A model generated the notes under the pieces. It saw only the letters and a list, made by a program, of their open reading frames with translations. It made no database searches and was not told the origin of the DNA. From contig NC_134655.1 in the NCBI RefSeq assembly GCF_030463565.1, forward strand, positions 7,762,372-7,826,371: a stretch of DNA of 64,000 nucleotides. The letters are read 5' to 3'. Made by a program: the position numbers and the translations under genes. Every line of letters begins with the position of its first letter. The first letter of the stretch is position 1. Source of the stretch: Pelecanus crispus (Eukaryota; Chordata; Aves; Pelecaniformes; Pelecanidae). This document shows, piece after piece, positions 15,201-28,940 of this stretch.

Positions 15201-18200
15201 CCTGGCTAAAGTCCACCAAGGGTATTCAGGCATGTGGGAAGGTAAACGATGACAAGCTATCAGGAGGCAACCGGTTCCAGAGCAGCACGGCGGAGCAGCT
15301 GACCTCCAGCTTCCTGCACTCTAGGAACACGATGTCCTTTCCTCTGTAACCTGAACTGGGGCCAAATCGGCTCACCCTTCTGAGATCAATGGCACCAAAT
15401 GAGCAAAACAGTTTACTGCTTGCTCAAAAGTTTGACTCTTAGCTTGAAATACATTATCGCCAGGCCTGTGGTAACCTGAGGCTTCAGGGTTTGTTGCAGA
15501 ATCCCTCCTTTGTTACTGAACCTAAGCTTTCCCCGCTTTTAACACCTGCAGTATGGAGAAATCTTTGATATGGAATACAGAGGTCTTTTTTTTCAAGGCA
15601 GTGCAAACCCCTTGCACCATGGACACCTCTGCGTGATTCCTGAATGCCTCATGATGGTTCAGCTCAATCCTTAGAAATGGGTGCACCATTTTAATGCACA
15701 TTAGCACTAGTTTATTTAATGGTGCAAACCCTTAGGCAGACTAGCTTGGTCCCACACTTCACACAGTGAATAGCAACGCTAGTTCCCGTACCTCCTGCTG
15801 TCTGTGTAGGAACTGAGAAGAATCATAGAATCGTTTAGGTTGGAAAAGACCTTTAAGATCATCCAGTCCAACCATTAGCCTAACATTACCAAGTCCACCA
15901 CTAAACCAATTAAGGGGAGAGCAGCAATTTCGTGTTTCCTGGCTTGGTGGCTGGATTATTCATAATGAAAAGTAAAAACTAGGAATCATTACAATTGGAA
16001 AGGACCTCTAAGATCATCATTCCAATCATCAACCCAACACCACCGTGCCCACTAAAACAAGTCCCAGAGTGCCACGTCTACCCGTTTTTTGAACACTTCC
16101 AGGGATGGTGACTCCACCACCCCTCTGGGCAGCCTGTTCCAATGCTTGACCACCCTTTCCGTAAAGAAAATTAACGTTTTACAGGTTTGGGGCTTTACAG
16201 AGGACATATTTCCATTTGCCTTATGTGGATGAGGTAAGTAACTGCACCAAATAAAAATAAATCAGACATAAAAGAAGAGAGAGTCCATCAAGTTTTACCT
16301 CCTGTTTTTGGAGTATTTTGCATAATTAATCACCTTACATGTCGCAGGCACATCATTCTAAACACAGACAAATGGATATGTGGCTCTCCTGTATAACTGA
16401 TGCAAGAGTACTCATGTTAGGAGTAACAGTCACAGATAGCTGTCACTCTGGAGACATTACTGTCTCCCTGCTGAAAATTACGGCTATGATAGTTATGCGT
16501 GCGCAGCAGCGTACCCTAACCCCTGTCAGGCCCCATCAGCTAGGTGAGCTTACTGAGTTTAAAAAGGTGGGCTGAGTTAACCCATCCGATTTGCCCCGAA
16601 GCAGATTAGAGAGCTCTTGCTCATACCACACTGATCACAGAGCTGCGGAGGCTGTACGAGGCCGGTGGCCATGCTCAGCTGGCACTACCAAATCTAGGAT
16701 GGGAGCGTGGTGGCCACTTCAGTGGCTGGGAAAATCATTTGGAGAGAACTGCATTCTGCCCTCCCCCAGGCCTCCTGCATTTCAAATGGGTACAGTGTGT
16801 TTTCCTGCCTTTCTTCGGCAGACCACTGTGCTGCAGTGCTAAGCTACTGCTGTAATCCACCTCAGAGCGAGCATTACATACTTAACACACCACAGCTCCT
16901 TGGATGAACAGGGTTAAATACCACTAGACATAGCACGAGCTGTCACAAGGCAGACCTGACTGTTAGATCAGCCCAGTCCTGCTTCTGATTCCTGAATTAT
17001 GATTTTTTCCCCTCTTATCCAGTTTTTCCACTGGCACTGTTCAGTGTTTCAACTTCACAGGCAGTCAGTCTTCATGATTCTCTCCTGTGGAAGTCTGGGC
17101 ACCTAAGAGAAATGCTTCCAAGGTTTGTTCAGATGCACAAAAGCTGATCCAGGCTGTTACAGAGGGCAAAGCCCATGTTACACTTGGTAGCTTTTTTCAG
17201 GCATTGTCTCAACCACTTACTGGACCAAGTACCTCCCAAAGCAGTAGGGCACTACTGCAACAGCCTCAGAGAAGGTGGTATAAAATAGCTTTATAGCAAC
17301 GTCAATGAAACAATAAAAAAATGCTGGTAGCTCAAAGCATTTAGACATAGGGGAAAAGAGAAGGGAGGAAGGGATTTTACCAAAACCAGAATCTGATGTC
17401 TATTACCTATTTGCTAATAATCAGAGGAGCCAGGCTGGTCCCAAGTTCAAGTACCACCCAGGGCATGGGGTCCTGGCTGATGCCTGAATCCCAGCAGCAT
17501 GAAGGGGAGCGTGAGATCATAGGGAGAAGTAAGAAAAATAAGAACTCACACTGCAGCCTCTCCCTCAGGTGAAATATTTTTGGAGTTTCGTCTCTATCTG
17601 TGCACTTGTTTTCACACAACTTGAAGGAAGTTAGTATCTCTGAAACCTCCACGCCTCTGTCGAGTTTAGTTGAAGTTGGACAGCAGGATCAAAAGTTATT
17701 GGGGGCAAGGACAGACAGCTAGCAACCATAAAAGCCTTACTTCCACAGCAAGTCAGACTAGAAGTATTAATATTGCTCCTTATTTGCTTCCACACTATGG
17801 AATTTGCCACTCTGTGTGGTCAAATGGCTCCATCTCTGAAAATTTTCAAGGCTCAGGCTCCCATGATGTTCACTATTAAAGGGTCTCCCGCACGAAGTCT
17901 CAGAGCACGTATGCTTTTGAGATGTCGTGTGAACCACATGACCCAAAAAGGATTTCTTATTTTTAAACCAGGTCATGACTCCAATAACGTTCATATTCCC
18001 AGCTGACAAGAACACAGATCTCACAAACAGCAGGGACACCACAGCTTGAGAGCTTTCAGAGGCTGCCATGCCAGCACCGGTGAGCATCTCCAATGACGGA
18101 GCACTCTTTGCAAGTCACTCATGTTTAAGCAACACAGGAGCGCTGTCTCCTCATTGCAGCAGGGAGAAGGTGCTTTTCTAACAAACATTTATAATTTTAT

Positions 18201-21200
18201 TTTCCAAAGTTTTGTTTATAACCCAGCCACTGGGTTCTTGCTAGACTGACTTTTACCATGCAAGAAACATAGTTAGGGGGCTAACTTTATTAAATAAATA
18301 CTTAAATAACAGTACTACTTTTAAAGAGAGACTTCAGTATCTCATTTAACTGACTTCAGACTACAAATGTGCCAACCAGGCACAAGATTGCATTTACTTT
18401 AAACAGGCTACCTCACAAAGGGAATGACTGCTTAGTTTTCTCCAGGTTACTGCGAACTCATAGCATTTACATAATTTACAACAGATTTCCACTTGCAGAG
18501 CATCTTGTGCTCCAAAGAACCAACCCCCCCTTCAAAAAACCAACCAACCAACCAAACAAAAAATCACATTGCAGATTTATAGGCAGCTGAGGCCTAACTG
18601 ATTCACTTTTGTCATCAAAAAGAGGCCACTTCTTGGGTGATGCATGGCAACAGTCTACACTAATCAGAAACAGTGAGCCTGTTTGTTTATGGCAGTGGAG
18701 GGAATTCAAAGCCTGGATTTTAAAACAGAAAGATCACTACTGAGCAATGCTTTCCCCAGAGGGATGTCCTCACAACTTGAGGTTGCTGTGCAATCAACAC
18801 CAAGAATGTGCTAAATCCTGCAGTACACTAAAAGTATGCTTTTTCTGTATTACAAGGGTTTGACGGTAAAGCTATACCTGAGTAGCATTTACTGGCGAAG
18901 GAGAGTTTCAGCAAGTTTTAGTCACAGAAATTAAAACAAATTATACCATCAAAATATGGGGCCAGGACTGAGCTTCTGCAAACCATGCAGTTTGTTCATG
19001 TAAGCAGGTGAGGAGTAACGGTACAGTTGATGGAGTATCTGTGAAACTTTAGGGTCACCTTTGCGCATTTTGCCTAACAAAACTACCAAAGTCACAAGTC
19101 AATTTGGAATGAAGGCTGAGAAATGCCAGCCAGGAGTATCTGAGCCTTCCTCTGAGGGTCATGTGCACAGAGGGAAGTGCCAAACTTGGGTATTAGGTTT
19201 GCGTTGACCATTTGCATATTTATAGATATGTGCTCTACACATAGCCTGGGATCGGTGTCATTCTAATAATAATCTTCTGCGTGGCATATTCTGTATGGCT
19301 CTAAATTCATCTTCCCTTACTGAAATGCCAGAGCTCAGTCCAGTCTGCACTTATGAAGGTCATCATAGGCAAAAAGATGATGTGGGGAAGTGGAAACATA
19401 GTACCAGTGCTTCCCTTAGACCCAGACTCATTCATAGGCAGGTATTTCCCTGCTTAAGGTAAAAAAACCAAAGTGTTCTTGTATGCAAGTCTGCATACAA
19501 GGTAAAAGTGCAGTACTTGGATATCACTTAGATACTGGATTTAACAAAGAACATCATATTGTGCGGTAAGGAAGGAAAGCCAAGAATAACAGTCAGAAGG
19601 ATATAAAGATCAGTAAGTTTTTGTTCAGAAACTGATATAGCATAAGAGTGAGTCAGGAAAGCATTTGATATAGAACATCCCTTTGAATAACCCTCTCCTT
19701 CACTAATCCCCTTCTACAGATGCATAACAAAAGCCATATTTCCATGCTGAAACATGCATACAGTACCTCTTAATTCTCTAACATGCCAATCAGGAGCAAA
19801 GTGAAAAAAGGAAGACAAAGGAATAAAATTAGGATAAGCGCAACATAGAGGACTCACATTCAGTAAGACTCACTCACATTAATTAACATTTCTTTTAAGA
19901 AAAACATTCAAGTATATTTAGCAAACACAGCATCTTTGTAAAAAAAGAAACAAAACACCACGATGAAGATAATTCTAATAGCAGAGGGGGAAGAAGCCAT
20001 GGTTACAGAGCAAATCTGACATCATAAATCATCATCAAAACAGAGAGGAAGAATTCTTCACTGACAGTCAGCTCCTACTCCCACAGATGTCAGTGACAGA
20101 AGCTGCCAACGTCAGAAGTGTAGGATTCAGATATGTAACGTGAGAAAGGATGAAACAAAATTATTACAACTGAGATTAAAAATAACACCTTCTCCTTCCT
20201 CCCATAGCAGAATTCATTTTCTAACCTGTGCAAACAAATCAAGCGTTGTCTAGATGAGGAGATGGATGGAGCTAACTCTTCCAAGATTGCCTACCATGTC
20301 AGGTAAAGATCTGAACTGGATGTTCTGGTCTCAGGCTTGTACTCCATCCCAGAATCAAAGACAGCCTTGTGTCCTAATTTCTCAGTTTTTGAGGCTCCAG
20401 AGACTGTCTTACAACTCCCTGGTTCCCCATCACCAACAGGTTCACTGGAAAATTCTTCTTTGGCAATATTCTACCTCCATCTGTCAGATCAGTGGGACAG
20501 AAGGGAAGGAAGAGGAATTTGATACTGACCTCCGCAATGTGCTGGGTTCCTCTTCATACATGAATCCAGTGTTCATTACTTCAAAACAAAGCCAGCACTT
20601 CCCTACATGCACTGCAGAGCACTTGCACCAGGCCCCGGGGTAGCTGAAGGCTTTGGTGCACCCCTCTTCCTATCAGCTAGAAAGGTGAATCACTGCATGG
20701 AGGCTGATCAGAATATGATGTCTGAGAAAAACTGTGATCAGAAGTATCTGCTCCCCTGTTTTCCACAGAACACTGAAATGTCTTGAAGCTCTTTTTTCCC
20801 CTTCTTTATTCTCCCCCTTTCTAGGTCCCTTGGCACGATACCTTTTCTGGTGCTGTCCTGTACATTCCTCTCTTCCGGCCACCACCCCGCAAACTGAACA
20901 GACCAGCAAGTACGCACAAAGCGGAGCTGATCCCTGCAAAGCCCGGCTGTACTTCCAGTACCAAACAAATTATGGGCTTTCACACCTGGGCAGCTAGTTC
21001 TTCCGAAACACCTTTGCCTTCTCCCATGCCTTCAGAATACATCACTGAACAGGAGGTGTTCCTCTAACCTTGGAAAAATCACTATTCAGTTGATGTAATG
21101 CATTTATGAGGAAAAAAACCCTTTCTGTTGTTAAGCCTTTTTTCCATCCAAAATATTTTTAGCATATCCACTTCCTACATATTTAGGCAATAAATCCAGT

Positions 21201-24200
21201 TTCCTTCTTAATCCTAGAAGTGCCAATCAGATGTTTTAAGCATCCCTTTGGTGAAAGAGTACAGCCTAGTGGCAGGAAAATGAAAGGTGGGCCTGTTTCA
21301 CTTCTCTACTTGCCTGTTGAGACAAAGCTTGACATAGAACTTAACATCACACCAGTTACAACTGAAAGTTACTTTTGAACTGATTACAAAAACTGAATGT
21401 TCAAGTAACTGATGTATCATCAAAAAATATTAAAAGGGAAACAGCACAGTAAATGCCACTGATACAGCTGGAAAAATGATCAAGTTTTCGTGTTCAGAAT
21501 CTTTCTCACCCGAGACATTTTATGAGATACCTGATGAAAGGGCACAGCTTAAAGTTTGATTTCTGGACACATCAGCCACATGAGACATTACTTCTCATGC
21601 TGAGGTCCTCTGTTACAAGATGGAGAGAGGGCAACAAACGAAGGCTTCTGTGCCACAGGCCCCTGGATCTGAGCCCTGTCTGAAAAAGGGAACCTGGAGA
21701 GCAGGAGAGGGGAATTCACAGTTTCACTGATATTCTTCTAGCTTGTGACTTACCAACCAGGCTACTACTTGATGAGGGGGATGGGCATCTATATAATGCT
21801 GCCACACCAAATAACTGCTTTTTTTATAAGATCACAAAAGCGTCCCATAAATCTGCAGTCCCATGAACTAGGCTGAAAGAACAAACTCGTATGCCCCAGC
21901 TAGAGAGCCACCAGACAATGACAGCTATTCACTGTCACTCTACTGATGAAGTTTTAATGAAAAGTCAACATCATCAAATGAATTATATCAGTGAGATGGA
22001 AGCTGTGGGGATAGTGGTTGTTTCGTCTTTTGGGTTTGTTTTTTTTTTTTAAGATCATTATTACTAAACTTTCAGGAGAAAAGATCAACAAGATAATATA
22101 AAATGATATAGTAACTTGATGTAGTAACTCTCGTGTCACTGATGCTCCAGGAAAGCAGCAGCACCAGCAGCTGGAAAGTCACTCGTTAACTAGAGGAGTC
22201 AGAAATAAGACCAAGGATAGTTCTGACCCTTCAGACTTAATACCTGCTGTGCAAGTTTCTTGTGGTTGCCAGTACGTAGGTCAGGCATAAATGGCAAACA
22301 CACACACTCTGAAAATGAGATGGATCTCATTCATCCTGCCTACCACCAAGGGGACTGAATGCCTGTGTTTGACTGAAGGCTTGCCAGTTCTGAACTGTGA
22401 GAATTTGATGGAATTGCTATGAAAAAGAAAAGAAGTAAAGCCAGAGACACAGAGTCTGAGAGTATACATATATCCTATGATAGCACTTGAACCCGCCTTA
22501 AAATTGCAACAACATGCTAGTAACAATAATTTTCAGACTTTAAAAAAAACAAAACAAAACAAAAAAAAACCCCACCAAAACCCAACCAACCTAAAACAAA
22601 GTCTCTGTAGCCCTCCGGGGAGAGAAACAAAGTGGCACTCATGATCATCTGGCTAGTCTTGTCCCAAGCTCCTGCAGCGAGCACCCATAACAAAGTACGA
22701 GTAACATGAATGCTCTGTACCTGCATCTTCCTCTTGACAGTTTCAAAGGGGAAAGAAAGTGTCTGTGCCACACCTGCTGCGACACAGCCATTTATGAAGT
22801 TCTGAAGAGGAGTGAAATGAACTACAGGTTCTCGCCAGATTCTGTCCAGATTGATGTAAACAAAGAATGAGCCTGCAGAAAATGGGACAGCACCTAGAAA
22901 GCAAACCAGGCAGGTTTATATCAACACACTGTACACGAAGAAAACAGTTGCTCATCGCATAACCTAGAAAGATGGGATGAGCTGCTGCCAGTTTACACCT
23001 TGCATTGCTCAAACCAGATCAATACTTTGAAGAACTTTACTTTTTAGTCACTGGTTTACCACCAAACAGCCATACTGTAGCATCTACATGTGCTGCTGGG
23101 GGCATATATTTACATATTAAAATGTGCGCATTGTCAGAATTATTAACTGCTTTAGTCCCATGACAGGTCAGCTCTTTCTCCAGGTTATCTCTTTTGTGAC
23201 AAGCTCTTTCTCCAGGCCAGCCCAACCCTAGCAGTTGTACAGGTAAACAGAGTTGCCTCTTCAGACAAGCTGATCAGGGATATTTCTTTCCTCTTTTGCT
23301 TGTTTCATGCTGTCATCAATTTTATAGTGGGATTATATATTATTATTATTATGCATTTTTTAGAATGTCATATTGTGAAAAAGTGGACTCAAAGTTAAAT
23401 GGCATTTTAAAAAGCTATGAGAGTAAATAAGTAATTAAAAAGTAATTTCATGTAAAGAGAGAATATCACTAATCTTCACTTTTCGCATCAGTTATACATT
23501 AATGCTCGTAACTGGTTTCACTGAACAGCTAGGGAGACAATCTCACACCTAGGAAGGAATTAGGAACACTCTGTGTGTGCGTGTGTATATATATATTTTA
23601 ATTTTTTTTAAGAGTCAAATGGTGGAAATCTTGCATCCAAGCACAACTAGATCATCTAAAAAAGAAGGAAAAGAGTATTTTGTTGAACACTTAACCATAC
23701 GTAAAATGCTACACATTTGGTCATAATTTGAAGCAATAAAGCTGCAGCAGAGGTAATGAGTATTGTTGTGCCTTGTAAATGTACCTACCTTCCACAGAAC
23801 AACATTACTATTTGCTTTTGAAATCAAGTGAGCAAATGAATGCACTGCACAGCTGCAATAAACAACGTGCAATGAGGTGATTTTTCCCCATTATTATTTT
23901 ACCTAATATAGCTGGTGAAACGCCACGGTAGAGTGCAAGGAGTCCTTCTTGATGATAAATTTTGTAAAATGCATGAAGAATTCCTTCGTAAGATGGTTCC
24001 AGTCGGTTCTGCACAATGAGCCGTGTTTTAATTACGTCAGTGGGGTAAGTCACGATGGTTGCAACCATGCCAGCCAGACTTCCTGCCATGATGGCTCTCC
24101 AGTGGGAAATATGACCCAACTCGTCCGTGAAAAGTATAACAAGTCTAGAGTAAACACACAGAAGAGGTACTATTAATGACAGTATGAACAAAACACTTGA

Positions 24201-27200
24201 AAAATTAAGGCAGATTATTCTTGATGTAATTGTTCTTCTGCCCACAAGCCCCTTCAGCAGCAGGAATTGAAACTTTAACATGTATTTCATCCAAGACCTT
24301 ACTATATATAACACCACACAAGCATCGGAACCTCTATAAAACAGAACATTTGAACGGGCAAACATGAGCAGGGTCTGAAAAACATGCCTAAGAGCCCAAA
24401 GAGATTTTGGGTAAATCCATGCTGCACAGAAGTGCAGAAATGCAAAAGTTATAGTTAACAACAAAGTCAGGGACTGGAATATAGAACTCAGCGAATGCAA
24501 TTTGCTTTGATTTTGGTGTTACTGACCTAAAATACTTCCACTACCCAAAAGAGCTTTTTTAGAGGCAGCTTGCATGGCTCTACCTGCAGCACAGTTCCCA
24601 GCACAGACTAAGCTCACATAGCTTGAGTTGCGGTACTGTGCTGGAGGTCCAGAGCACCAATTCAACAACAAAAACATCTTCAAAGATACGGAGACTAATT
24701 GTTCAAACTATTTACTTGTTTGCTTTGCAAGAGACTTTCAGAGTAATTTTTGACCACAGAATCGTCATTTATATTTCCATCTACACGGTTAAAATTGCCA
24801 TGACTTAAAAGATATCTGCAAGAAATTCTCTGATCATCAGTTAGAGACATTGGTCCAACCCCCCAGTCAAAGTTACCATGTAAGAAGTATTATGCAGATA
24901 ACATCATCACAGGCCTTCTGGGAACAACTGAACCTTCCTCTCTCACTTATGTTGGGACAGAAAGGTCCACAGGGATACTTCTCTAGAGAAGACTTATGTC
25001 CAGGCACTATTATGCTCAGGAGGTTAAGTCTAAACTTAAAATTTTGAAATTGAAGCACAAAGTTTTAAAGGCTAACCTACAACTCATGCATTTGTGATGC
25101 ACAGAAGGACTTTTCTATGTATGCAGGGTACTGCCACAGCAGGGAGAAGTGTCACAGAGGCAGCAAGAAGCAAGTAAAAACACTTGAGAGGAGAATCTTA
25201 GCTGGAGGTATAGAAACTTCTATTCTATTTTGGAAGCATTCACTAAACCGCCTAAACAGCAGATTTACATTTAAACTACACGGTGTTGTCATGTCCAAAA
25301 CAAAATAATTTTCAAAGATTTACAAGTCACTGCTTGCTCGGTTAACGTTTTTTCACACGAGCGTGCATTTTCTACTGCATGACAGATCCCTGCATCTGTT
25401 TGTCTTGTGCCCTGGAGAGACTCCAGAGCAGAAAGACTACCCAAGCAGAAGCGAAAGGGCATAAACATTTTTTTTCCTACGTGTCTTGTACAGTCCCTAA
25501 AGCAACACAGCCTGATTTTCCTGTGCGTGCACGAATGCGTGGGGAGGGTGGTGAGGTGTCTCTAGGCGCTACCCAGATAACATTTAAAACCGCCACGGAA
25601 AGACAGAGTCTGTGCGCAGTAACCGCAGACGGGGTGCGGAGTCAGCTAAACCCCCCCTCCCCAGCCAGCTCCCCCTGCGCCGCCGTTCCTGGGGCTGCTG
25701 GCTGTACTCAGCCCAGGTCCTTCTGCAACTGGCGTTACTATTTACTTCAGCTACCACATAACACTTCTCTTTTTGTGTTTCTTGCCTTTATACACATCAT
25801 TCTTTCACTAGAAAACACATTTTAAAATTCTCAAATAATGTATCAAGAAATATGTGTAAGCAGCTTTTATTTCATTTCCTGGTAGCTGACTTCCACTTGT
25901 AATTCAAAAGAACACCCTATCCAAACTATAGACAAACTATAGCCTCGCAAAGGGAATACACTGTTTCAAGCTGAACAAATGATGAAGTTATTTTGCTCAA
26001 AATCAACTTGTTTATACCGGTGCAACACACTGACTCTTCTGGGAACTTTAAATTCCATTTAAATCACTGTTTCTGCTTCCCCACTGCCATCATCCCTCCC
26101 CTCGTTCGACCGCCTGCATTACAAGTATGACAAGCTGCATTACGCTGCGTTACAAGCAGAAGGACACAACAAAGCTGCCCGACTCCAGGGTCGCTCCATC
26201 GATCATTTCCTGAAAGGCGGAGGCAGAGCTGGGAGGATGACTCTTGCTCAGCCCGATGAAGGACAAACCCCAGCAGGCTGCGCAGCGTCAGGCTGGGCGA
26301 GAGCAGCAGCGGGACGGATTGGCCAGCGCCCGCTGGGCCCACGCTTCTCCCCACCCAGCACGGCCCACGAACTGGAATAACCCATCGCCCAGCTGGGCGG
26401 AAATGTCAAGTGGATGCCATGCACACAGCTGACCTGAATTAAAAAAAAACAAAAAACCAAAAAAACACGAAGGAAAGAAAGAAAACGAACCCTCAAAGCG
26501 GCAAAACGTGCTGGTGCATGCGAACAGCCAGGCACTCCTTTCAAAGGCTAAAAGACACTGGCAGCAAAAGGGAATGCTAGGAAAGAGCGTGGGTTGGCAG
26601 AGCTCAGTCAGCGCTGCTCCGTGCTGCTCCTGCTGCAGTCCTGCCGGTGTTTACCTTAATTTAATGCCTGTGTATTATCGAAAACAAGATCTTGCACCGA
26701 ATAATGTCACGTATGGACTTCAAAACCGATCGAATTCGCCTAACAACCGCTGCATAATAGGGTAAAGAATGTGAATCGTGGTTTTGTTGTTATTTTCTTT
26801 GATACGGACAATACAAATACTTGAAAGCGTATAAATGAATGAAATAAATCGGTTGCAAAGAACAGACGTGGCAGTCACATTTGCAGGCAGCACCGCAACT
26901 TTGTTTCTGAAGGAATCTGGCTGAGCAGAAGAGATTTGACAGACTATCAACCCCTCGTCATTTGGAGAACACCTCCGACTTTGTAAGCAGTTGCTGGCAC
27001 ATCACCGGGCCCTGAGAGTTGCTACGCGCCGAATAAAGTAAATAAATGAAGTTACTAGGCAGGGTGCGTGCCTCTGGGGAGAGGGGACCCACAGCCAGCG
27101 GGCGGCACCGCTCAGGCAGAGCCTGCAGCGCTCCTGCGGACTGAGCTCTCCGCTCCCATCCCCTCCGCTCCTGCCAGGCACACGCCGGGCCGGGGCGAGA

Positions 27201-27527
27201 GCGCTCCCCGCCCCGCGGAGCCCAGGCGCGGCCGGGCCCGGGGCCGCTCGCTTACCGGCGGGAGGCGGCGAGCTGCAGCGCGCTGTAGGGGAAGAGGCGC
27301 AGGCAGGCGGTGAGGTTCCCCTTCCAGAGGGCCCGCACGCCCTCGGCGCGGCAGAGGCTGCGGCCGGCGCCGCGCAGCCCCCGCCGGCAGTGCCGGCTGC
27401 CCACCTGCGCCAGCACCGTCAGCAGCTCCAGCGGCGCCGTCAGGCTGAGGCTCAGCGCGCCCGCCAGCCCGGCGCAGCCCAGCCGCTGCAGCGCCGTCAC
27501 CCGCCCGTCCCGCCGCCAGGTGGCCAT
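9246..27527 (-). CDS. SLC25A43: Mitochondrial carrier SLC25A43, 5 coding exons
   Basis: Mitochondrial carrier-family protein of poorly known substrate. Coding exons on the minus strand are 27527-27256, 24144-23903, 22893-22721, 10664-10530 and 9449-9246 (272, 242, 173, 135 and 204 bp). They join in frame to 341 codons plus stop, the human length as remembered, with GT-AG borders throughout. The protein starts [15 protein letters not shown] and ends near the conserved block [18 protein letters not shown]. The three carrier repeats carry PLELLT (no basic residue in the first motif, as in human SLC25A43), PTDVIKTRL and PFETVKRKM. The C-terminal tail after ELRELK differs from human. The start codon sits 33 bp downstream, in gene direction, of a kilobase minisatellite. 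Intron 3 is about 12 kb and holds CR1 remnants. SLC25A5 lies downstream on the same strand. Confidence 0.95.
15821..15918 (-). mobile_element. CR1 LINE 3' end, truncated
   Basis: Reads ATCATAGAATCGTTTAGG and onward, the reverse complement of a CR1 3' end (which finishes ...CGATTCTATGAT). Only the last 98 bp remain. It lies in SLC25A43 intron 3. Confidence 0.9.
15981..16172 (-). mobile_element. CR1 LINE fragment of a second subfamily
   Basis: Reverse-orientation CR1 3' region with the hallmark GGGCAGCCTGTTCCAATGC. Its tail (CAATTGGAAAGGACCTCT) differs from the neighbouring copy, so two CR1 subfamilies appear to have landed about 60 bp apart. Both the 5' end and the terminal octamers are degraded. 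Confidence 0.88.
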
Positions 27528-27560
27528 GGCCCCGCGCGCGCACGGCCGGCGCGGCGCAGC
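27200..27560 (-). promoter_or_regulatory. SLC25A43: SLC25A43 5' CpG island
   Basis: Exon 1 and the start of intron 1 of SLC25A43 form a CpG-dense block that runs straight into the decamer array. No TATA box is seen upstream of the ATG. The transcription start probably lies in the last 33 bp or within the array. Confidence 0.55.
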
Positions 27561-28600
27561 GGCACCGCTCGGCTCGGCTCGGCTCGGCTCGGCCCCGCCC
27601 GGCCAGGCTCGGCACCGCTCGGCTCCTCCCGGCCCGGCTCGGCCCCGCCCGGCCCAGCTCGGCTCCGCCCCGTCAGGCTCGGCTCCGCCCGGTCAGGCTC
27701 GGCACCGCTCGGCTCCTCCCGGCCCGGCTCGGCCCCGCCCGGCCCAGCTCGGCTCCGCCCCGTCAGGCTCGGCCCCACCCGGCCCGGCTCGGCCCCGCCC
27801 GGCCAGGCTCGGCACCGCTCGGCTCCTCCCGGCCCGGCTCGGCCCCGCCCGGCCCAGCTCGGCCCCGCCCCGTCAGGCTCGGCCCCACCCGGCCCGGCTC
27901 GGCCCCGCCCGGCCAGGCTCGGCACCGCTCGGCTCCTCCCGGCCCGGCTCGGCCCCGCCCGGTCAGGCCCGGCACCGCTCGGCACCGCTCGGCTCCGCCC
28001 GGCCCAGCTCGGCTCCGCCCCGTCAGGCCCGGCACCGCTCGGCACCGCCCGGCCCGGCTCGGCACCGCTCGGCACCGCTCGGCTCCGCCCGGTCAGGCTC
28101 GGCACCGCTCGGCTCCTCCCGGCCCGGCTCGGCACCGCTCGGCTCCGCCCGGTCAGGCTCGGCACCGCTCGGCACCGCTCGGCTCCGCCCGGCCCGGCTC
28201 GGCCCCGCCCGGCCCAGCTCGGCTCCGCCCCGTCAGGCTCGGCCCCACCCGGCCCAGCTCGGCCCCGCCCGGTCAGGCTCGGCACCGCTCGGCTCCTCCC
28301 GGCCCGGCTCGGCTCCGCCCGGTCAGGCTCGGCACCACTCGGCACCGCTCGGCCCCGCCCGGACCAGCTCGGCTCCGCCCGGTCAGGCTCGGCACCGCTC
28401 GGCCCCGCCCGGCCCGGCTCGGCACCGCTCGGCTCCGCCCGGCCCGGCTCGGCACCGCTCGGCTCCGCCCGGTCAGGCTCGGCACCGCTCGGCACCGCTC
28501 GGCTCCGCCCGGCCCGGCTCGGCACCGCTCGGCCCCGCCCGGTCAGGCTCGGCACCGCTCGGTCTGTCTCGGCACCGCTCGGCCCGGCTCGGCTCCGCCC
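27561..28600. repeat. GC-only decamer minisatellite, 104 units in phase
   Basis: Every 10-bp block from 27561 to 28600 is a variant of GGCACCGCTC, GGCTCCGCCC, GGCCCGGCTC or GGTCAGGCTC, with no insertion or deletion breaking the 10-bp phase across about 1,040 bp. Higher-order 30- and 60-bp repeats are visible. The array starts 33 bp upstream of the SLC25A43 ATG, so it must contain or abut that gene's 5' UTR and core promoter. On the transcribed sense strand it is G-rich. Because the period is 10 and stops are absent, all six frames stay open for hundreds of codons. These are not genes. Confidence 0.95.
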
Positions 28601-28707
28601 GGCGGGGCGGTGCCGCCAGCCTCGGCCGCCCGAGGGCGCTGTGACGCGGGGCACGTAGCAATTCCCGTCGTTTTCCATGATTTGCATTTACGTAGCATTA
28701 AAAATTT

Positions 28708-28729
28708 AAAAAAAAAAAAAAAAAAAAAG
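28708..28729. repeat. Poly(A) tract
   Basis: A run of about 20 A just beyond the decamer array, preceded by ATTAAAAATTT. No retrotransposon body is recognised next to it. Confidence 0.7.
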
Positions 28730-28940
28730 CCCTCACAACAGCGAGGTGCGCCCAGGACACTTCCCTTTGCCATTAAAATGAAACATATTTCCACAGTGGT
28801 CAAACGCATCCATTGGCTACTGGCCATTTCCTGCACTAGTAGCCAAAAGTACTGCTTTCCTGAATAGCGAGCTCTGCCTCTGAAGCCCTGCGCGTTCATG
28901 ACCGAAGTGAGGAACCGAGTGAACATCGTTAATAAGATTA

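Larger units (their letters stand above)
10665..22720 (-). other. SLC25A43: SLC25A43 intron 3
   Basis: A 12-kb intron bounded by CAG|GTACAG on the exon 3 side and ...AACAG|GCACAG on the exon 4 side. It contains the two CR1 remnants near 15.8-16.2 kb, a (CCAA)-type microsatellite near 18.53 kb and an A-rich (AAAAC) tract near 22.54 kb. I saw no nested gene or RNA gene. Confidence 0.8.

Noticed and set aside
23808-24500. 230-codon minus-strand frame
   Set aside because: Only 24144-23903 is real (SLC25A43 exon 2). The rest is read-through into introns beyond clear splice sites.
27310-28687. Open frames of 390-440 codons on both strands, rich in Arg, Pro, Ala, Gly and Ser
   Set aside because: They are produced by the stop-free 10-bp repeat, which stays open in all six frames. 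There is no independent sign of translation.
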